From: an uncultured Lachnospiraceae bacterium
Lineage (GTDB): Bacteria; Bacillota; Clostridia; Lachnospirales; Lachnospiraceae
Length of the DNA: 64,000 bases
Reading direction: 5' to 3'
Assembly (NCBI GenBank): GCA_910589265.1
Contig: CAJUTQ010000083.1
Location: forward strand, 1 to 64,000
Shown: positions 26,167-34,866 of the stretch, piece by piece
How the letters are laid out: the number at the start of each line of letters is the position of its first letter
How positions within the stretch are numbered: the first letter of the stretch is position 1
Translations under genes and position numbers: made by a program
Notes under the pieces: generated by a model
Told to the model about the DNA's origin: nothing
What the model saw: the letters and a program-made list of their open reading frames with translations, nothing else
The model's database searches: none

Positions 26167-28167
26167 ATGGATGAAAATAAATGGAAGGAAGCAATACAAA
26201 GATCAGCAAGAGATTTAAAAATACCAGATTCTCTTACTCCAAAAAATGTGGAGGATGTAATCAAAGAAAAAAGTCAGAAAAAAGAAAGGAATTCTTTTCC
26301 CTTTGTTCTAGGGGCAGCTGTCTGTGCACTATTGTTTTTCAATTCCGCATGGAATCAAGAAAGGGAGGCTGTCCATAAGGAAGAAATAGTCCTAGCAGAG
26401 GGAGAAGAGGAAAAAGAGAGAGAAATAAAAGAAAAAACCAAAGATATATCTATTCTTTTAAAGGGAGGACTCCATACAGCAGAAAGTTATGAGGAGCTAG
26501 AGGCTGTCCTATTAAATTGGCATTCAGGAAATCTAAGAAAGGAAAGTTCTTATTTGGTGGATGAGGATGGGGCTGTTATAGAAAATTATGTTTCTAGAGA
26601 GGAAGAAGGAATAGAACAAAAACAAGCCAAGATGGAAACTCAGACTTCTTATGCAAGATTACAAAGTTCTCTAGAGGATGCAAGGGACGATTATTCTCGT
26701 ACAAATGTTCAAGAACAATATGTGGAAGAAGGAGACATCTTGAAAACAGATGGGAGTTATTTATATGTCTTGAACAAAGAGGAGAGAAAAGTAAACATTG
26801 TCAAGGCAGAGGAAGAGACATTAAAGGAGGAGGGAAGTATTCTTTTCACCCCATTAAATGAAGACATAGAGGAGATGTATTTGGATGAGGAAAGGCTGTA
26901 TCTTATAACAAAGGGAACAAAACATTCTGTGGAGGAGGAGAGAGAGGATACTTATTATCTCTCCCAAAATACATATACAACATTATACACATATGATATT
27001 GCAGACAAAAGCTCCCCAAAGCTCATGGGAGAGGTAGAAATAGACGGGAATTATCGGACATCGAGAAAGACAGGGGATTATTTTTATATATTTACAGAGT
27101 ATTCTCCCCAATTTGTGACGAGATATACAAAAGACTTTGAAGGGAAAGAAGAGTTAAGAGGATTTATACCTCTTGCAGGAGGGGAAAAGATGCCAGTTTC
27201 CCATATTTTATTGCCAGATAGGATACAGGACTCTTCCTATTTAGTCATTGCCTCTGTAAATGTTCATGCCCCAAAACAAATTGCGGATAGCAAGGCAATG
27301 GTATCCTCTGCTTCCCTGTTTTATGTAAGTGAAAAGAGTATTTATATTACTTTGCCTGATTTTCAACAAGGAGAAGAGGATACCCAAATTTTAAAATTTC
27401 ATTATGAAAATGGAAGGATTGATGCAAAAGGGGCAGGTAAGGTAAAAGGTAGATTAAAGGATTCCTTTTCGATGAATGAATACAAAGGATATTTAAGAGT
27501 TGTAACAACGAATTACACCCAAGAAGGGGAGAGAAATTCGTTGTTTGTATTAGATGAACAGTTAAATATATGGGGAAAGATAGAAAATTTAGCAGAGGGA
27601 GAGACTGTTCAATCCGCTCGGTTTTTGGGAGATATGGGATATTTTGTAACATTTAGACAGACAGATCCCCTCTTTGCCGTGGATTTAAAAGATCCAGCCA
27701 AGCCTAGCATTTTAGGAGAGTTAAAGGTGACAGGATTTTCTTCTTATCTTCATTTTTATGGAACAGATTTACTGTTTGGATTGGGATATGAAGTAGATGC
27801 CTATTCAGGGAAACAACAAGGAGTAAAGCTTTCTATGTTTGACATTAGAAATCCGGAAAAGATGATGGAAGAAAATAAATATGTCCTTCAAAATGAACAT
27901 ATCTGTCCTGCTATTGAAAATTATAGGGCATTAACTATTCATCCGCAAAAAAATATAATAGGATTTTTATGTGGGGATGCGTATTATTTGTTTTCTTATG
28001 AAAAGGAGAAAGGGTTCCAGATCAATCTCAAGGAAGAAGGATTTTCAGGAGACGTCAGGGGAGCTTATATTGGGGAGATGTTTTATGTAGCAGATAAGGA
28101 TAAAATAAATGCCTATCATATAAAAAATGGATTTGCAAAGACAGGAGAGTTACATTTTACTTCCTAA
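26167..28167 (+). CDS. Membrane-anchored beta-propeller protein, probable anti-sigma factor
   Basis: 666 aa. A short cytosolic N-terminus (~1-43) with a PDSLTPKNVEDVI segment resembles the sigma-binding end of small clostridial anti-sigma factors. One membrane helix follows (~44-62), then an acidic linker (~65-130) and a large extracellular region with repeated beta-sheet units that match the Beta_propel family (for example GSYLYVLNKEERKVNIVKA, EMYLDEERLYLI). Repeats spread over residues ~195-660. It is 15 nt after the ECF sigma gene. The arrangement suggests that the propeller senses an external ligand and the N-terminus releases the sigma factor. Confidence 0.8.
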   Translation: MDENKWKEAIQRSARDLKIPDSLTPKNVEDVIKEKSQKKERNSFPFVLGAAVCALLFFNSAWNQEREAVHKEEIVLAEGEEEKEREIKEKTKDISILLKGGLHTAESYEELEAVLLNWHSGNLRKESSYLVDEDGAVIENYVSREEEGIEQKQAKMETQTSYARLQSSLEDARDDYSRTNVQEQYVEEGDILKTDGSYLYVLNKEERKVNIVKAEEETLKEEGSILFTPLNEDIEEMYLDEERLYLITKGTKHSVEEEREDTYYLSQNTYTTLYTYDIADKSSPKLMGEVEIDGNYRTSRKTGDYFYIFTEYSPQFVTRYTKDFEGKEELRGFIPLAGGEKMPVSHILLPDRIQDSSYLVIASVNVHAPKQIADSKAMVSSASLFYVSEKSIYITLPDFQQGEEDTQILKFHYENGRIDAKGAGKVKGRLKDSFSMNEYKGYLRVVTTNYTQEGERNSLFVLDEQLNIWGKIENLAEGETVQSARFLGDMGYFVTFRQTDPLFAVDLKDPAKPSILGELKVTGFSSYLHFYGTDLLFGLGYEVDAYSGKQQGVKLSMFDIRNPEKMMEENKYVLQNEHICPAIENYRALTIHPQKNIIGFLCGDAYYLFSYEKEKGFQINLKEEGFSGDVRGAYIGEMFYVADKDKINAYHIKNGFAKTGELHFTS

Positions 28168-28193
28168 CTCCTATATCCCTGTTTTAGCAGATG

Positions 28194-28757
28194 CTACAGT
28201 TTGCGGATAAGGGCTAAAATAGGAGGGTGGTTTGGACGGTTATAATACTGAGATAAGACAACGAAATATTTTTTACTGTCTAAGTTTTTTAAATAATGGA
28301 GAAGGGCGTTTTGTTCTCCAAATCCAGTATCTTTGCCCCTATAAATACAAAGAGTCATAAGGCCTTCTTGTTTTAATAAAAGGAGGCCCTTTTTAATAGC
28401 TTCTAAGCTGGAATCTGCCCTCGTACATATGGAATGATCTCCTCCAGGCAGGTAGCCAAAGTTAAATGCAATGCAGCTGACTGTATTAGAAGAAATATAT
28501 TGATCCATGTGAGCATGAGAGTCCAGTATGAGTTCATAAAAGCAGTGCACTTGTTTTTCTTGAAGTCTTGCCCTTGTACGGTCAATGGCCTGCTGTTGAA
28601 CATCAAAGGCATAAACTTTTCCTTGACTTCCTACGAGATGACACAAGAAAACAGTATCATGTCCATTACCTGCTGTTGCATCAATACAAATATCTCCAGG
28701 CAGTACGTGATTTTGGATAAAATGGTGACACCATTTTGTGATAGGTTCAAAGTTCAT
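28194..28757 (-). CDS. mnmM: tRNA 5-(aminomethyl)uridine methyltransferase MnmM (YtqB family)
   Basis: 187 aa class I SAM methyltransferase. Motif I DATAGNGHDTVF (~26-37), the acidic FDVQQQAI and the family-specific FNFGYLPGGDH are all present, as is the C-terminal YYNRPNHPP. YtqB/MnmM proteins methylate the wobble uridine of some tRNAs in Gram-positive bacteria. It lies convergent with the propeller gene (26 nt apart) and 12 nt after the gene for the serine-rich protein. Confidence 0.85.
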   Translation of the reverse strand: MNFEPITKWCHHFIQNHVLPGDICIDATAGNGHDTVFLCHLVGSQGKVYAFDVQQQAIDRTRARLQEKQVHCFYELILDSHAHMDQYISSNTVSCIAFNFGYLPGGDHSICTRADSSLEAIKKGLLLLKQEGLMTLCIYRGKDTGFGEQNALLHYLKNLDSKKYFVVLSQYYNRPNHPPILALIRKL

Positions 28758-28769
28758 TTTATATTCTCC

Positions 28770-29597
28770 TTATGAAGAAGGAGTTCTTGAAGAGGAGAGA
28801 GAACTGCTAGGACGGGAGGAACTAGACGTATTCTTATTTGTGTTCAAACTTTCAGGATTATCTATCATTTCCAATGTAGCTTTTACTTTGTCCAAATTTG
28901 TCTGGGTAAAAGTGCTATTCTCATTATCCACTCCTCGGTAAACATAAGCGATAGAAAGACAGGCGCCTTTGCCTAAGTCAGAAAAAATTTCTTTTTCAGG
29001 ATCACTTTGGCAGGCATATTGAAGGTAATACCCATAGTATAACGCTTCTTCCATGACCTTGTTATTTTTAAAAAAATTCTGAGAGTCATAGCGAATATAA
29101 TTGACAGCCATACGGATGGAGTCATCCGAAGCATACTTGGCCTCTTCTTTGGCATTTTCTTCTATTTCCATTACTTTTTCCCTAGTGTTTGCTTGGATGA
29201 TGGGAGTTTCTGCCAAAGAGGGAAAGTCATGGTTACTATCTGGACTGTCTGGAGATTGTCCAATATCTTCTTCCAAGGAAACTTCTTTTTTGTCTTGGTT
29301 TTCTTCTGTCATGGAATTGGAAGAGGAAGAAGGAGCGTCTTTAGGAGAATTCTCCTGCATTTCCTGCTTAGACCTTTGAGAAGAGGTATTCGATAAATCT
29401 TCAGAAGTTTCTTCTTGCTGGTTTTCTTTGCTCGGTTCTTCTATGCTTTGAGAAGAGCTATTGGAAACAGATGCAAGGGAAGGACGATTGCCCTCAGAAT
29501 TTACGGCGCTGTAAATGCCAATGGCAGAGGATAGTCCAATAGTAGGAATGAGGAATATCCCGCATATTCCAAGCGCTATTTTTTCAGACCGTTTCAT
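28770..29597 (-). CDS. Serine-rich membrane-anchored or exported protein of unknown function
   Basis: 275 aa. A single hydrophobic segment near the N-terminus (~6-30) serves as signal or anchor. A low-complexity Ser/Glu/Asn linker (~35-135) leads to a small alpha-helical domain (~140-245), and the protein ends in a Ser-rich tail. No family is recognised. The start at 29597 follows AAGAGGTG; 17 upstream codons are open but lack a site. The layout (anchor, flexible linker, compact domain) is that of a surface protein. Confidence 0.7.
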   Translation of the reverse strand: MKRSEKIALGICGIFLIPTIGLSSAIGIYSAVNSEGNRPSLASVSNSSSQSIEEPSKENQQEETSEDLSNTSSQRSKQEMQENSPKDAPSSSSNSMTEENQDKKEVSLEEDIGQSPDSPDSNHDFPSLAETPIIQANTREKVMEIEENAKEEAKYASDDSIRMAVNYIRYDSQNFFKNNKVMEEALYYGYYLQYACQSDPEKEIFSDLGKGACLSIAYVYRGVDNENSTFTQTNLDKVKATLEMIDNPESLNTNKNTSSSSRPSSSLSSSRTPSS

Positions 29598-30251
29598 AAA
29601 TTTACACCTCTTATGTATGAATTTTCTGTACTGAATTGATAGTAACATGTATGAAAAGTAAAATCAATAAGCAGGGATGAGAAAATGTAGAGGATTTCTT
29701 TACCATTTTTAGTTAGTATAAGAAGAATGAAAAAAGGAAAGAAAATACCTTACCAGCAAGGGTCTTAGTCCATTGGAAAAAATGCAAGAGAAACCCCAAA
29801 AGTTTTCTGACTTTTTGGGTTAGGTTATAGGATAACATTTTACTAATAAAAGAAAGGAGTATCCTCCCCTTTTTTGTAGTAAAAAAGCTATGTTCGTTAG
29901 ACAAAAATTTTATAACAGGTTTCCTAATTATCCTTCATGGGTTATGTATAATAATATTATGTAGTAAAAATACAGTCTAGGGCATCATCATCAAAATGCT
30001 TAATGAGATAGTAAAATTCCTTCTTCATTTGTAATCCTTCTGTGTTTAGCTGTTCTTTTTTTGTATATGTCATTTACTTAGTATTGCTATTACAGAGATG
30101 TTGACACAAATGCTGAGTATATGTTTTATACTCTGGTACTGTAAAGGATACTGCCAATCACAAAAATGCAATTGGCAGATTAAAATTTTATTTTTTCTCT
30201 TGTCTACTTGACAGGGAGTGGTTCAAAATATCGCTATTAATGGATAGATGT
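29598..30251. other. Gene-poor stretch between the serine-rich protein gene and cotJC
   Basis: 654 nt of AT-rich sequence. It contains a perfect 8-bp hairpin (30151-30158 with 30171-30178) followed by T-rich sequence in the plus direction, and short minus-strand frames (38 codons near 29968-30074, 63 codons at 29713-29904) without ribosome binding sites. I see no supported gene. Confidence 0.5.
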
Positions 30252-30875
30252 TTATTCTTTACATTCGCAATCAGATTTGTTCTGATCAAACTCTGGATTG
30301 ATAGCATAGAAATTTTTACTATTTAAATCATCTTGGATAAGCCTCAAACCTTCCCCGAACCTTTGGTAGTGTACAATTTCACGCTGTCTTAAAAAACGGA
30401 TGGGATCACAAACCTCTGGATCTTTAACAAGACGAAGAATGTTATCGTATGTGGTGCGGGCTTTTTGCTCTGCTGCCATATCTTCATGTAAGTCTGTAAT
30501 AGGATCGCCTTTTGACTGAAAATAGGTTGCAGTCCAAGGAGAACCGCTGGCTGCTAATGGCCAAAGAGCCAGTGTATGATCCACATAATATTTGTCAAAA
30601 CCAGAAGCAACAAGTTCTTCCATACACAGATTTTTGGTCAGCTGGTAAACAATGGCACATATCATTTCCATGTGGGCCAGTTCTTCTGTACCTATATCTG
30701 TAAGTAATCCAGCTACACGCCGATCACACATGGAATAACGCTGGGAGAGATAGCGCATGGAAGCGGCTAATTCTCCATCAGGGCCTCCAAACTGGGTAAT
30801 AATGATTTGGGCTATCTTTGGATTTGTATGGGTAATTTTTACTGGATATTGTAATCGTTTTTCATAGTTCCACAT
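30252..30875 (-). CDS. cotJC: Spore coat protein CotJC, manganese-catalase family
   Basis: 207 aa. Ferritin-like four-helix protein of the Mn-catalase family. Metal-ligand residues are visible as Glu in GPDGELAASM, the EELAHMEMI (Glu-x-x-His) pair, DLHEDMAAEQKAR and the QREIVHYQRF (Glu-x-x-His) pair. CotJC is made in the mother cell and located in the inner coat. A short acidic tail with CEC ends the protein. It is the last gene of the cotJA-cotJB-cotJC operon, 3 nt after cotJB. Confidence 0.95.
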   Translation of the reverse strand: MWNYEKRLQYPVKITHTNPKIAQIIITQFGGPDGELAASMRYLSQRYSMCDRRVAGLLTDIGTEELAHMEMICAIVYQLTKNLCMEELVASGFDKYYVDHTLALWPLAASGSPWTATYFQSKGDPITDLHEDMAAEQKARTTYDNILRLVKDPEVCDPIRFLRQREIVHYQRFGEGLRLIQDDLNSKNFYAINPEFDQNKSDCECKE

Positions 30876-30878
30876 GAA

Positions 30879-31148
30879 TTAGCACACTCCTTCCCATGGC
30901 CATGGCTGGGTAACCCATTTCCATTCATTCCCACAGTTGCAAGCATCTCGAATCGTTAATGGTCCATATAGTTTGGCGTATTCTTCTAACGCATTATTTT
31001 TTAATTGGTTATAATAATTAAAATATTCCAGCGCTTCTTGGCATTCAGGATGGGTATCTAAAAATTCGTTTAATTCTATAACAGCAAAATCAACCATACC
31101 GATATAGAGAAGAAGCCTGTTTTTTTCTATATTATCTGAATTTTTCAT
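30879..31148 (-). CDS. cotJB: Spore coat protein CotJB
   Basis: 89 aa. Family hallmarks: DFAVIELNEFLDTHPECQEALEYF and the C-terminal WKWVTQPWPWEGVC. The start at 31148 is preferred to an in-frame ATG at 31157, because GGAAGGAG abuts the latter with no spacing, and the 31148 start gives 8-9 nt spacing and an ATGA overlap with the cotJA stop. Translational coupling with cotJA is therefore expected. Confidence 0.93.
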   Translation of the reverse strand: MKNSDNIEKNRLLLYIGMVDFAVIELNEFLDTHPECQEALEYFNYYNQLKNNALEEYAKLYGPLTIRDACNCGNEWKWVTQPWPWEGVC

Positions 31149-31312
31149 TTCTGGCATCTCCTTCCTTCGAATGGTTTATCTAACGCAGGGAAAATAGTTC
31201 CAATTTCAAATGCTTTATCCAATTCATATATAGGTTTCCATTCCTGCCATGGAACATAGGCCATGGCAAGGGGGTAATTGTCAGGATAAAAATCTTGGTT
31301 ACAATTTTGCAT
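31145..31312 (-). CDS. cotJA: Spore coat-associated protein CotJA
   Basis: 55 aa, so short that it is easily missed. The reading frame shows the CotJA pattern: PLAMAYVPWQEW, then a short acidic stretch, and GTIFPALDKPFEG near the C-terminus. AAAGGAAGG lies upstream of the ATG. First gene of the cotJ operon, which is sigma-E controlled in Bacillus; a CATACTAT -10-like element lies about 40 nt upstream. Confidence 0.93.
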   Translation of the reverse strand: MQNCNQDFYPDNYPLAMAYVPWQEWKPIYELDKAFEIGTIFPALDKPFEGRRCQK

Positions 31313-31344
31313 GAAAGCAACCTTCCTTTCTTTCTCTGGAAATG

Positions 31345-31375
31345 ATTTATTATATAGTATGAATCTTTCAACAGA
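31345..31375 (-). promoter_or_regulatory. Possible sigma-E promoter of cotJABC
   Basis: On the minus strand a CATACTAT element is found about 40 nt upstream of the cotJA start, matching the sigma-E -10 pattern. The -35 region is only a weak match. Confidence 0.35.
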
Positions 31376-31426
31376 TGGTGCAAAAGAAAAGAAGTAGAAA
31401 AATTATGTCAATTATTGAAAAAATAG

Positions 31427-31454
31427 TTGACGAATAAGAAAAATATGCTATAAT
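31427..31454 (+). promoter_or_regulatory. Sigma-A promoter of rpsU
   Basis: TTGACG (31427-31432), a 16-nt spacer, and a perfect TATAAT (31449-31454), 85 nt upstream of the rpsU ATG. Confidence 0.8.
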
Positions 31455-31538
31455 AATTTCAGTGCAAACATGCATAAAATATGCCCAATCAGTCGTTTGT
31501 TACTAGGAAGGGACTGAAGGGAGGTTAGGTGTGAGACT

Positions 31539-31715
31539 ATGTCGAATGTAATCGTAAAAGATAACGAGACTTTAGATAGCGCTTTACGTCGCTTTAAACG
31601 AAATTGCGCAAAAGCGGGTATCCAGCAAGAGATTCGTAAAAGGGAGCATTATGAAAAGCCAAGCGTAAAACGTAAGAAAAAATCTGAAGCAGCAAGAAAA
31701 CGTAAATATAACTAA
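31539..31715 (+). CDS. rpsU: 30S ribosomal protein S21
   Basis: 58 aa, standard length. Starts SNVIVKDNETLDSALRRFKRNCAKAGI and ends in a strongly basic tail (RKKKSEAARKRK). S21 joins the 30S subunit near the anti-Shine-Dalgarno and helps initiation. It has a clear promoter upstream and a terminator downstream, so it forms its own transcription unit. Confidence 0.97.
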   Translation: MSNVIVKDNETLDSALRRFKRNCAKAGIQQEIRKREHYEKPSVKRKKKSEAARKRKYN

Positions 31716-31722
31716 AGAAAGC

Positions 31723-31757
31723 ATCCTTGGCCAAATGGACCAGGGATTTTCTTTTCG
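31723..31757 (+). terminator. Intrinsic terminator after rpsU
   Basis: 7-bp stem with one wobble (TCCTTGG with CCAGGGA, about 31726-31732 and 31740-31746) followed by TTTTCTTTT. Confidence 0.7.
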
Positions 31758-31800
31758 AAGATTTTCAGGCTTCATGTAAAACCTGAAAGGAGTGTATTGT

Positions 31801-32391
31801 ATGTGGACGAAAGAGATGTTCGGTACAGATGTATATCATTTAGTTTCCTGGTTTATAATATACAGTATGCTGGGCTGGCTGATTGAATCTATTTACATGT
31901 CTTTTTGCAATAGAAAGCTTACAAACAGGGGTTTTGCTAAAAGTCCTTTTTGCCCTATTTATGGGTTTGGAGCAGTTGGAGCCTATCTGATGCTTCGTCC
32001 TTTGGAAGGCGATTATGTCAAATTATACCTTTGTGGAAGTATGTTGGCAACCTTATTTGAATTTTTCGTTGCTAAGCTGATGATTCGCCTATTTGGCGAA
32101 GTATGGTGGGATTATAACGAGAAGCCTTACAATTATAAAGGGATTATATGTTTAGAGAGCACAGTGGCCTGGGGATTTTATACCGTTTTTTTGTTTTTAT
32201 TTTTACATAAGTTTGTGATGGCATGGGTGGAGAGTTATTCCTATTATCAAGGTATATTCTTTTGTAAAATGATACTCACCATATTTTCCATTGACTTTTT
32301 TTATCATTTCTTTAAGGCGCTCCATTTTAATTTCAGCGAATGTAGGGAGAAAATGATTACAAATTATCGAGAATTTCGGGCAAGATTTTAA
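31801..32391 (+). CDS. CmpB-like membrane protein (putative ABC-transporter type IV)
   Basis: 196 aa with about five membrane segments. SMLGWLIESIYMSFCNRKLTNRGF and SPFCPIYGFGAVG match the ABC_trans_CmpB family (PF06541), widespread in Firmicutes with unclear function. The start at 31801 (ATG) follows AAAGGAG by 8 nt; a GTG at 31792 abuts that site and is unlikely. Bounded by terminators on both sides. Confidence 0.85.
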   Translation: MWTKEMFGTDVYHLVSWFIIYSMLGWLIESIYMSFCNRKLTNRGFAKSPFCPIYGFGAVGAYLMLRPLEGDYVKLYLCGSMLATLFEFFVAKLMIRLFGEVWWDYNEKPYNYKGIICLESTVAWGFYTVFLFLFLHKFVMAWVESYSYYQGIFFCKMILTIFSIDFFYHFFKALHFNFSECREKMITNYREFRARF

Positions 32392-32392
32392 C

Positions 32393-32430
32393 AAAAAGAC
32401 AGAATCAAGAAAAATTGGTTCTGTCTTTTT
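32393..32430 (+). terminator. Intrinsic terminator after the CmpB-like gene
   Basis: 12-bp perfect stem (32393-32404 with 32419-32430) ending in TTTTT. An A-rich left arm makes it work on both strands. Confidence 0.85.
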
Positions 32431-32530
32431 GCTCTTTATGATGTAGGTAAGAATCAAAGGGATAGAAATAGCATTTTTTCCATAGAATCTTTATATAATA
32501 GGTAGTAACAGAGCCATAGGGAGGAATGCA

Positions 32531-33904
32531 ATGAACAGATTACATGGAAAAAGAAAAAAATACATATGGGCGGCAGCCTTTTTTGCTGTTATGTTTTGTT
32601 TAAACAGCTTCACGTTTATGAAAAGGAGTGTATTTGCCTCAGAAGGTGAGGATCCTTCCATGTTCGCTGAAACAGAGGAGGAAGGATCCGAGGAGATGGT
32701 TCCAGTGACGGATCAATCAAGTTCGCCTATTGAAGAACAAGTTTCCATTACGGACATAGAAGAAGGGGTGCCCTCAGATCCAGTCTCGGAGCAGATTGTA
32801 GTAAAAGCCCAGCCAGATGCCTATGGGTTGACATTGTCTGCGCCTTCGGCAATTTTAATGGAGGCATCTACAGGAACAGTAATTTATGAGAAAAAACCAG
32901 ATGAGATATTAAGGCCTGCCAGCATAACGAAAATTATGACGTTACTCCTTATTTTTGATGTGTTGGAGGGAGGGAAAATATCGTATGGAGATGCAGTAAC
33001 TGTTTCCGAATTTGCGGCTTCTATGGGAGGCTCCCAAGTATTTTTAGAACCAGGAGAAGTACAAAGCGTGGACACTATGATCAAATGTATTGCTGTTTCC
33101 AGCGCCAATGATGCCTGCGTAGCCATGGCAGAACATATTTATGGAAGTGAGGAAGAATTCGTAAGGCAAATGAATAAACGAGCAAAAGGTCTGGGAATGA
33201 ATAATACAACTTTTGTAAATTGTAATGGATTGGATGCAGAAGGGCATGTGACAACAGCAAGGGATGTAGCTATTATGTCTAGAGAACTAATAAACAAGTA
33301 CCCAAAAGTCCATGAATATTCACAAATATGGATGGACACAATTACTCATACGACAGCAAAGGGAACCTCAGAGTTTGGGCTTACCAATACGAATAAATTA
33401 ATTAAACAGTACCCCTATGCTACAGGATTAAAAACAGGTTCCACAAGCCTTGCTAAGTTTTGTGTTTCTGCTACAGCGAAAAAGGATGATTTGGAGTTAA
33501 TTGCAGTCATCATGGCCTCTCCAGATGGAAATTCCAGAGTGGCAGATGCCACAAACTTGTTGAATTATGGATTTGCAAATTGTACAATTTATAGAGATAA
33601 CCAACCAGTAGAGCTGCCCATGATAAAGGTGCAAAACGGTGTTGTGCCAGAAGTAGAAGCAAAATATAATAGTATATTTACTTATGTGGGAACCCAGGGG
33701 GAAGATTTTTCCAAGGTAGAAAAGACAATCAGTATTCTTGAGCCTATTTTAGCACCTATAGAGGAGGGACAGAAATTAGGAACATTAAATTACCATCTAG
33801 GAGGAAAAAATTTAGGAAGTATTGACATCGTGGCGGCTAAAGAAGTGGAGGCGGCAAAGTACAAAGATTACTTAAAGACAATATTTAAAGCATGGATTAT
33901 GTAA
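32531..33904 (+). CDS. dacF: D-alanyl-D-alanine carboxypeptidase, DacF/PBP5-like
   Basis: 457 aa. A signal peptide (~10-36), an acidic linker (~37-92), then a peptidase S11 domain: SITK (S131-K134), SAN (S191-N193) and KTGS (from K301). A PBP5 C-terminal beta-domain follows and the end (YLKTIFKAWIM) may form an amphipathic membrane anchor. Removes the terminal D-Ala from peptidoglycan stems, reducing crosslinking. DacF is a forespore enzyme in Bacillus; whether this copy is vegetative or sporulation-specific cannot be told. GGGAGG precedes the ATG. Confidence 0.9.
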   Translation: MNRLHGKRKKYIWAAAFFAVMFCLNSFTFMKRSVFASEGEDPSMFAETEEEGSEEMVPVTDQSSSPIEEQVSITDIEEGVPSDPVSEQIVVKAQPDAYGLTLSAPSAILMEASTGTVIYEKKPDEILRPASITKIMTLLLIFDVLEGGKISYGDAVTVSEFAASMGGSQVFLEPGEVQSVDTMIKCIAVSSANDACVAMAEHIYGSEEEFVRQMNKRAKGLGMNNTTFVNCNGLDAEGHVTTARDVAIMSRELINKYPKVHEYSQIWMDTITHTTAKGTSEFGLTNTNKLIKQYPYATGLKTGSTSLAKFCVSATAKKDDLELIAVIMASPDGNSRVADATNLLNYGFANCTIYRDNQPVELPMIKVQNGVVPEVEAKYNSIFTYVGTQGEDFSKVEKTISILEPILAPIEEGQKLGTLNYHLGGKNLGSIDIVAAKEVEAAKYKDYLKTIFKAWIM

Positions 33905-33994
33905 AGGTAGGGCAAGGAAGAGTTATAACTCTTTCTTGCCAGGCTGAAAATCTATATGGTATAATAATTGGGCACAAAAAAGGAGAAGAAAAAA

Positions 33995-34861
33995 GTGACT
34001 GTTTATCATGGAGTAGGGATCCTATTTGCTTTAGGGATGATAGGATTTTTTTGTATTTATTTAGAAAGCAAAAAATTTGAAGTAAATGAGTATGTTTTTT
34101 TGACTCATAAGCTTTTAACAAAGAAATATACATTCGTTGTATTGTCAGATCTTCATAACGTAGAATTTGGCAAGGGGAACGAACGACTTTTAAAAGCAAT
34201 CCATAAAGTTCACCCAGATGCTATTCTGTTTGCTGGGGATATGGTAGAAGCGAAAAAAGGAGCTTCGTTCCAGCCAACAATCCATTTTATAGGGGAGCTT
34301 GCAAAGAAATATCCCATTTATTATGGTATGGGCAATCATGAACATAAGTTGAGGGACTGCCCCAAAAAATATGGGACAATGTACTCAGCATTTACAAAGG
34401 CTATTGGGAAATTTGGGGTTCATATAATGGAAAATGAGGAAATAAAGATTGGCAATACAGGTATTAAAGTGTATGGTTTAGATTTAGAGCATATGTATTA
34501 TCGAAGGCTTATAGAAAAAAAAGTGCCAGAAGGATATTTAGAGAAAAAATTGGGAAAAGCTGACCAAAAAAGTTATAATATTTTATTGGCCCATCATCCA
34601 GATCCCTTTCCCATCTATGCAAAATGGAGTCCCGATTTAGTCCTTTCTGGACATATCCATGGAGGCATTGTACGTATTCCAGGATTTCGGGGAGTTCTTT
34701 CCCCTCAGCTTAAGCTTTTTCCAAAGTATGATAGGGGATTGTTCAAGGAGGGAAATGCAACTATGATATTAAGCAAGGGAATTGGAACGCATACCCTCCC
34801 TGTAAGGATTTTTAACAGAGCAGAGATGATAGTCATAACATTAAAGAAAAAAAGAGGTTGA
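33995..34861 (+). CDS. Membrane-anchored metallophosphoesterase (YaeI-like)
   Basis: 288 aa. One N-terminal hydrophobic helix (~5-22), then a calcineurin-like phosphoesterase domain: SDLHNVEFG, FAGDMVE, GMGNHEH, LLAHHPD and SGHIHGG, which cover the metal ligands. This matches the YaeI-type subset. The start at 33995 is a GTG with AGGAG 9 nt upstream; a TTG at 33968 lacks a site. Substrate unknown; possibly a lipid or cyclic nucleotide phosphate. The stop touches the beginning of scpA. Confidence 0.87.
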   Translation: MTVYHGVGILFALGMIGFFCIYLESKKFEVNEYVFLTHKLLTKKYTFVVLSDLHNVEFGKGNERLLKAIHKVHPDAILFAGDMVEAKKGASFQPTIHFIGELAKKYPIYYGMGNHEHKLRDCPKKYGTMYSAFTKAIGKFGVHIMENEEIKIGNTGIKVYGLDLEHMYYRRLIEKKVPEGYLEKKLGKADQKSYNILLAHHPDPFPIYAKWSPDLVLSGHIHGGIVRIPGFRGVLSPQLKLFPKYDRGLFKEGNATMILSKGIGTHTLPVRIFNRAEMIVITLKKKRG

Positions 34862-34866
34862 TGCCT

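Noticed and set aside
29713..29904. 63-codon minus-strand frame
   Set aside because: No ribosome binding site and a low-complexity, AT-driven translation.
30151..30178. 8-bp hairpin as cotJC terminator
   Set aside because: On the minus strand no T-run follows it; the T-rich side is in the plus direction.
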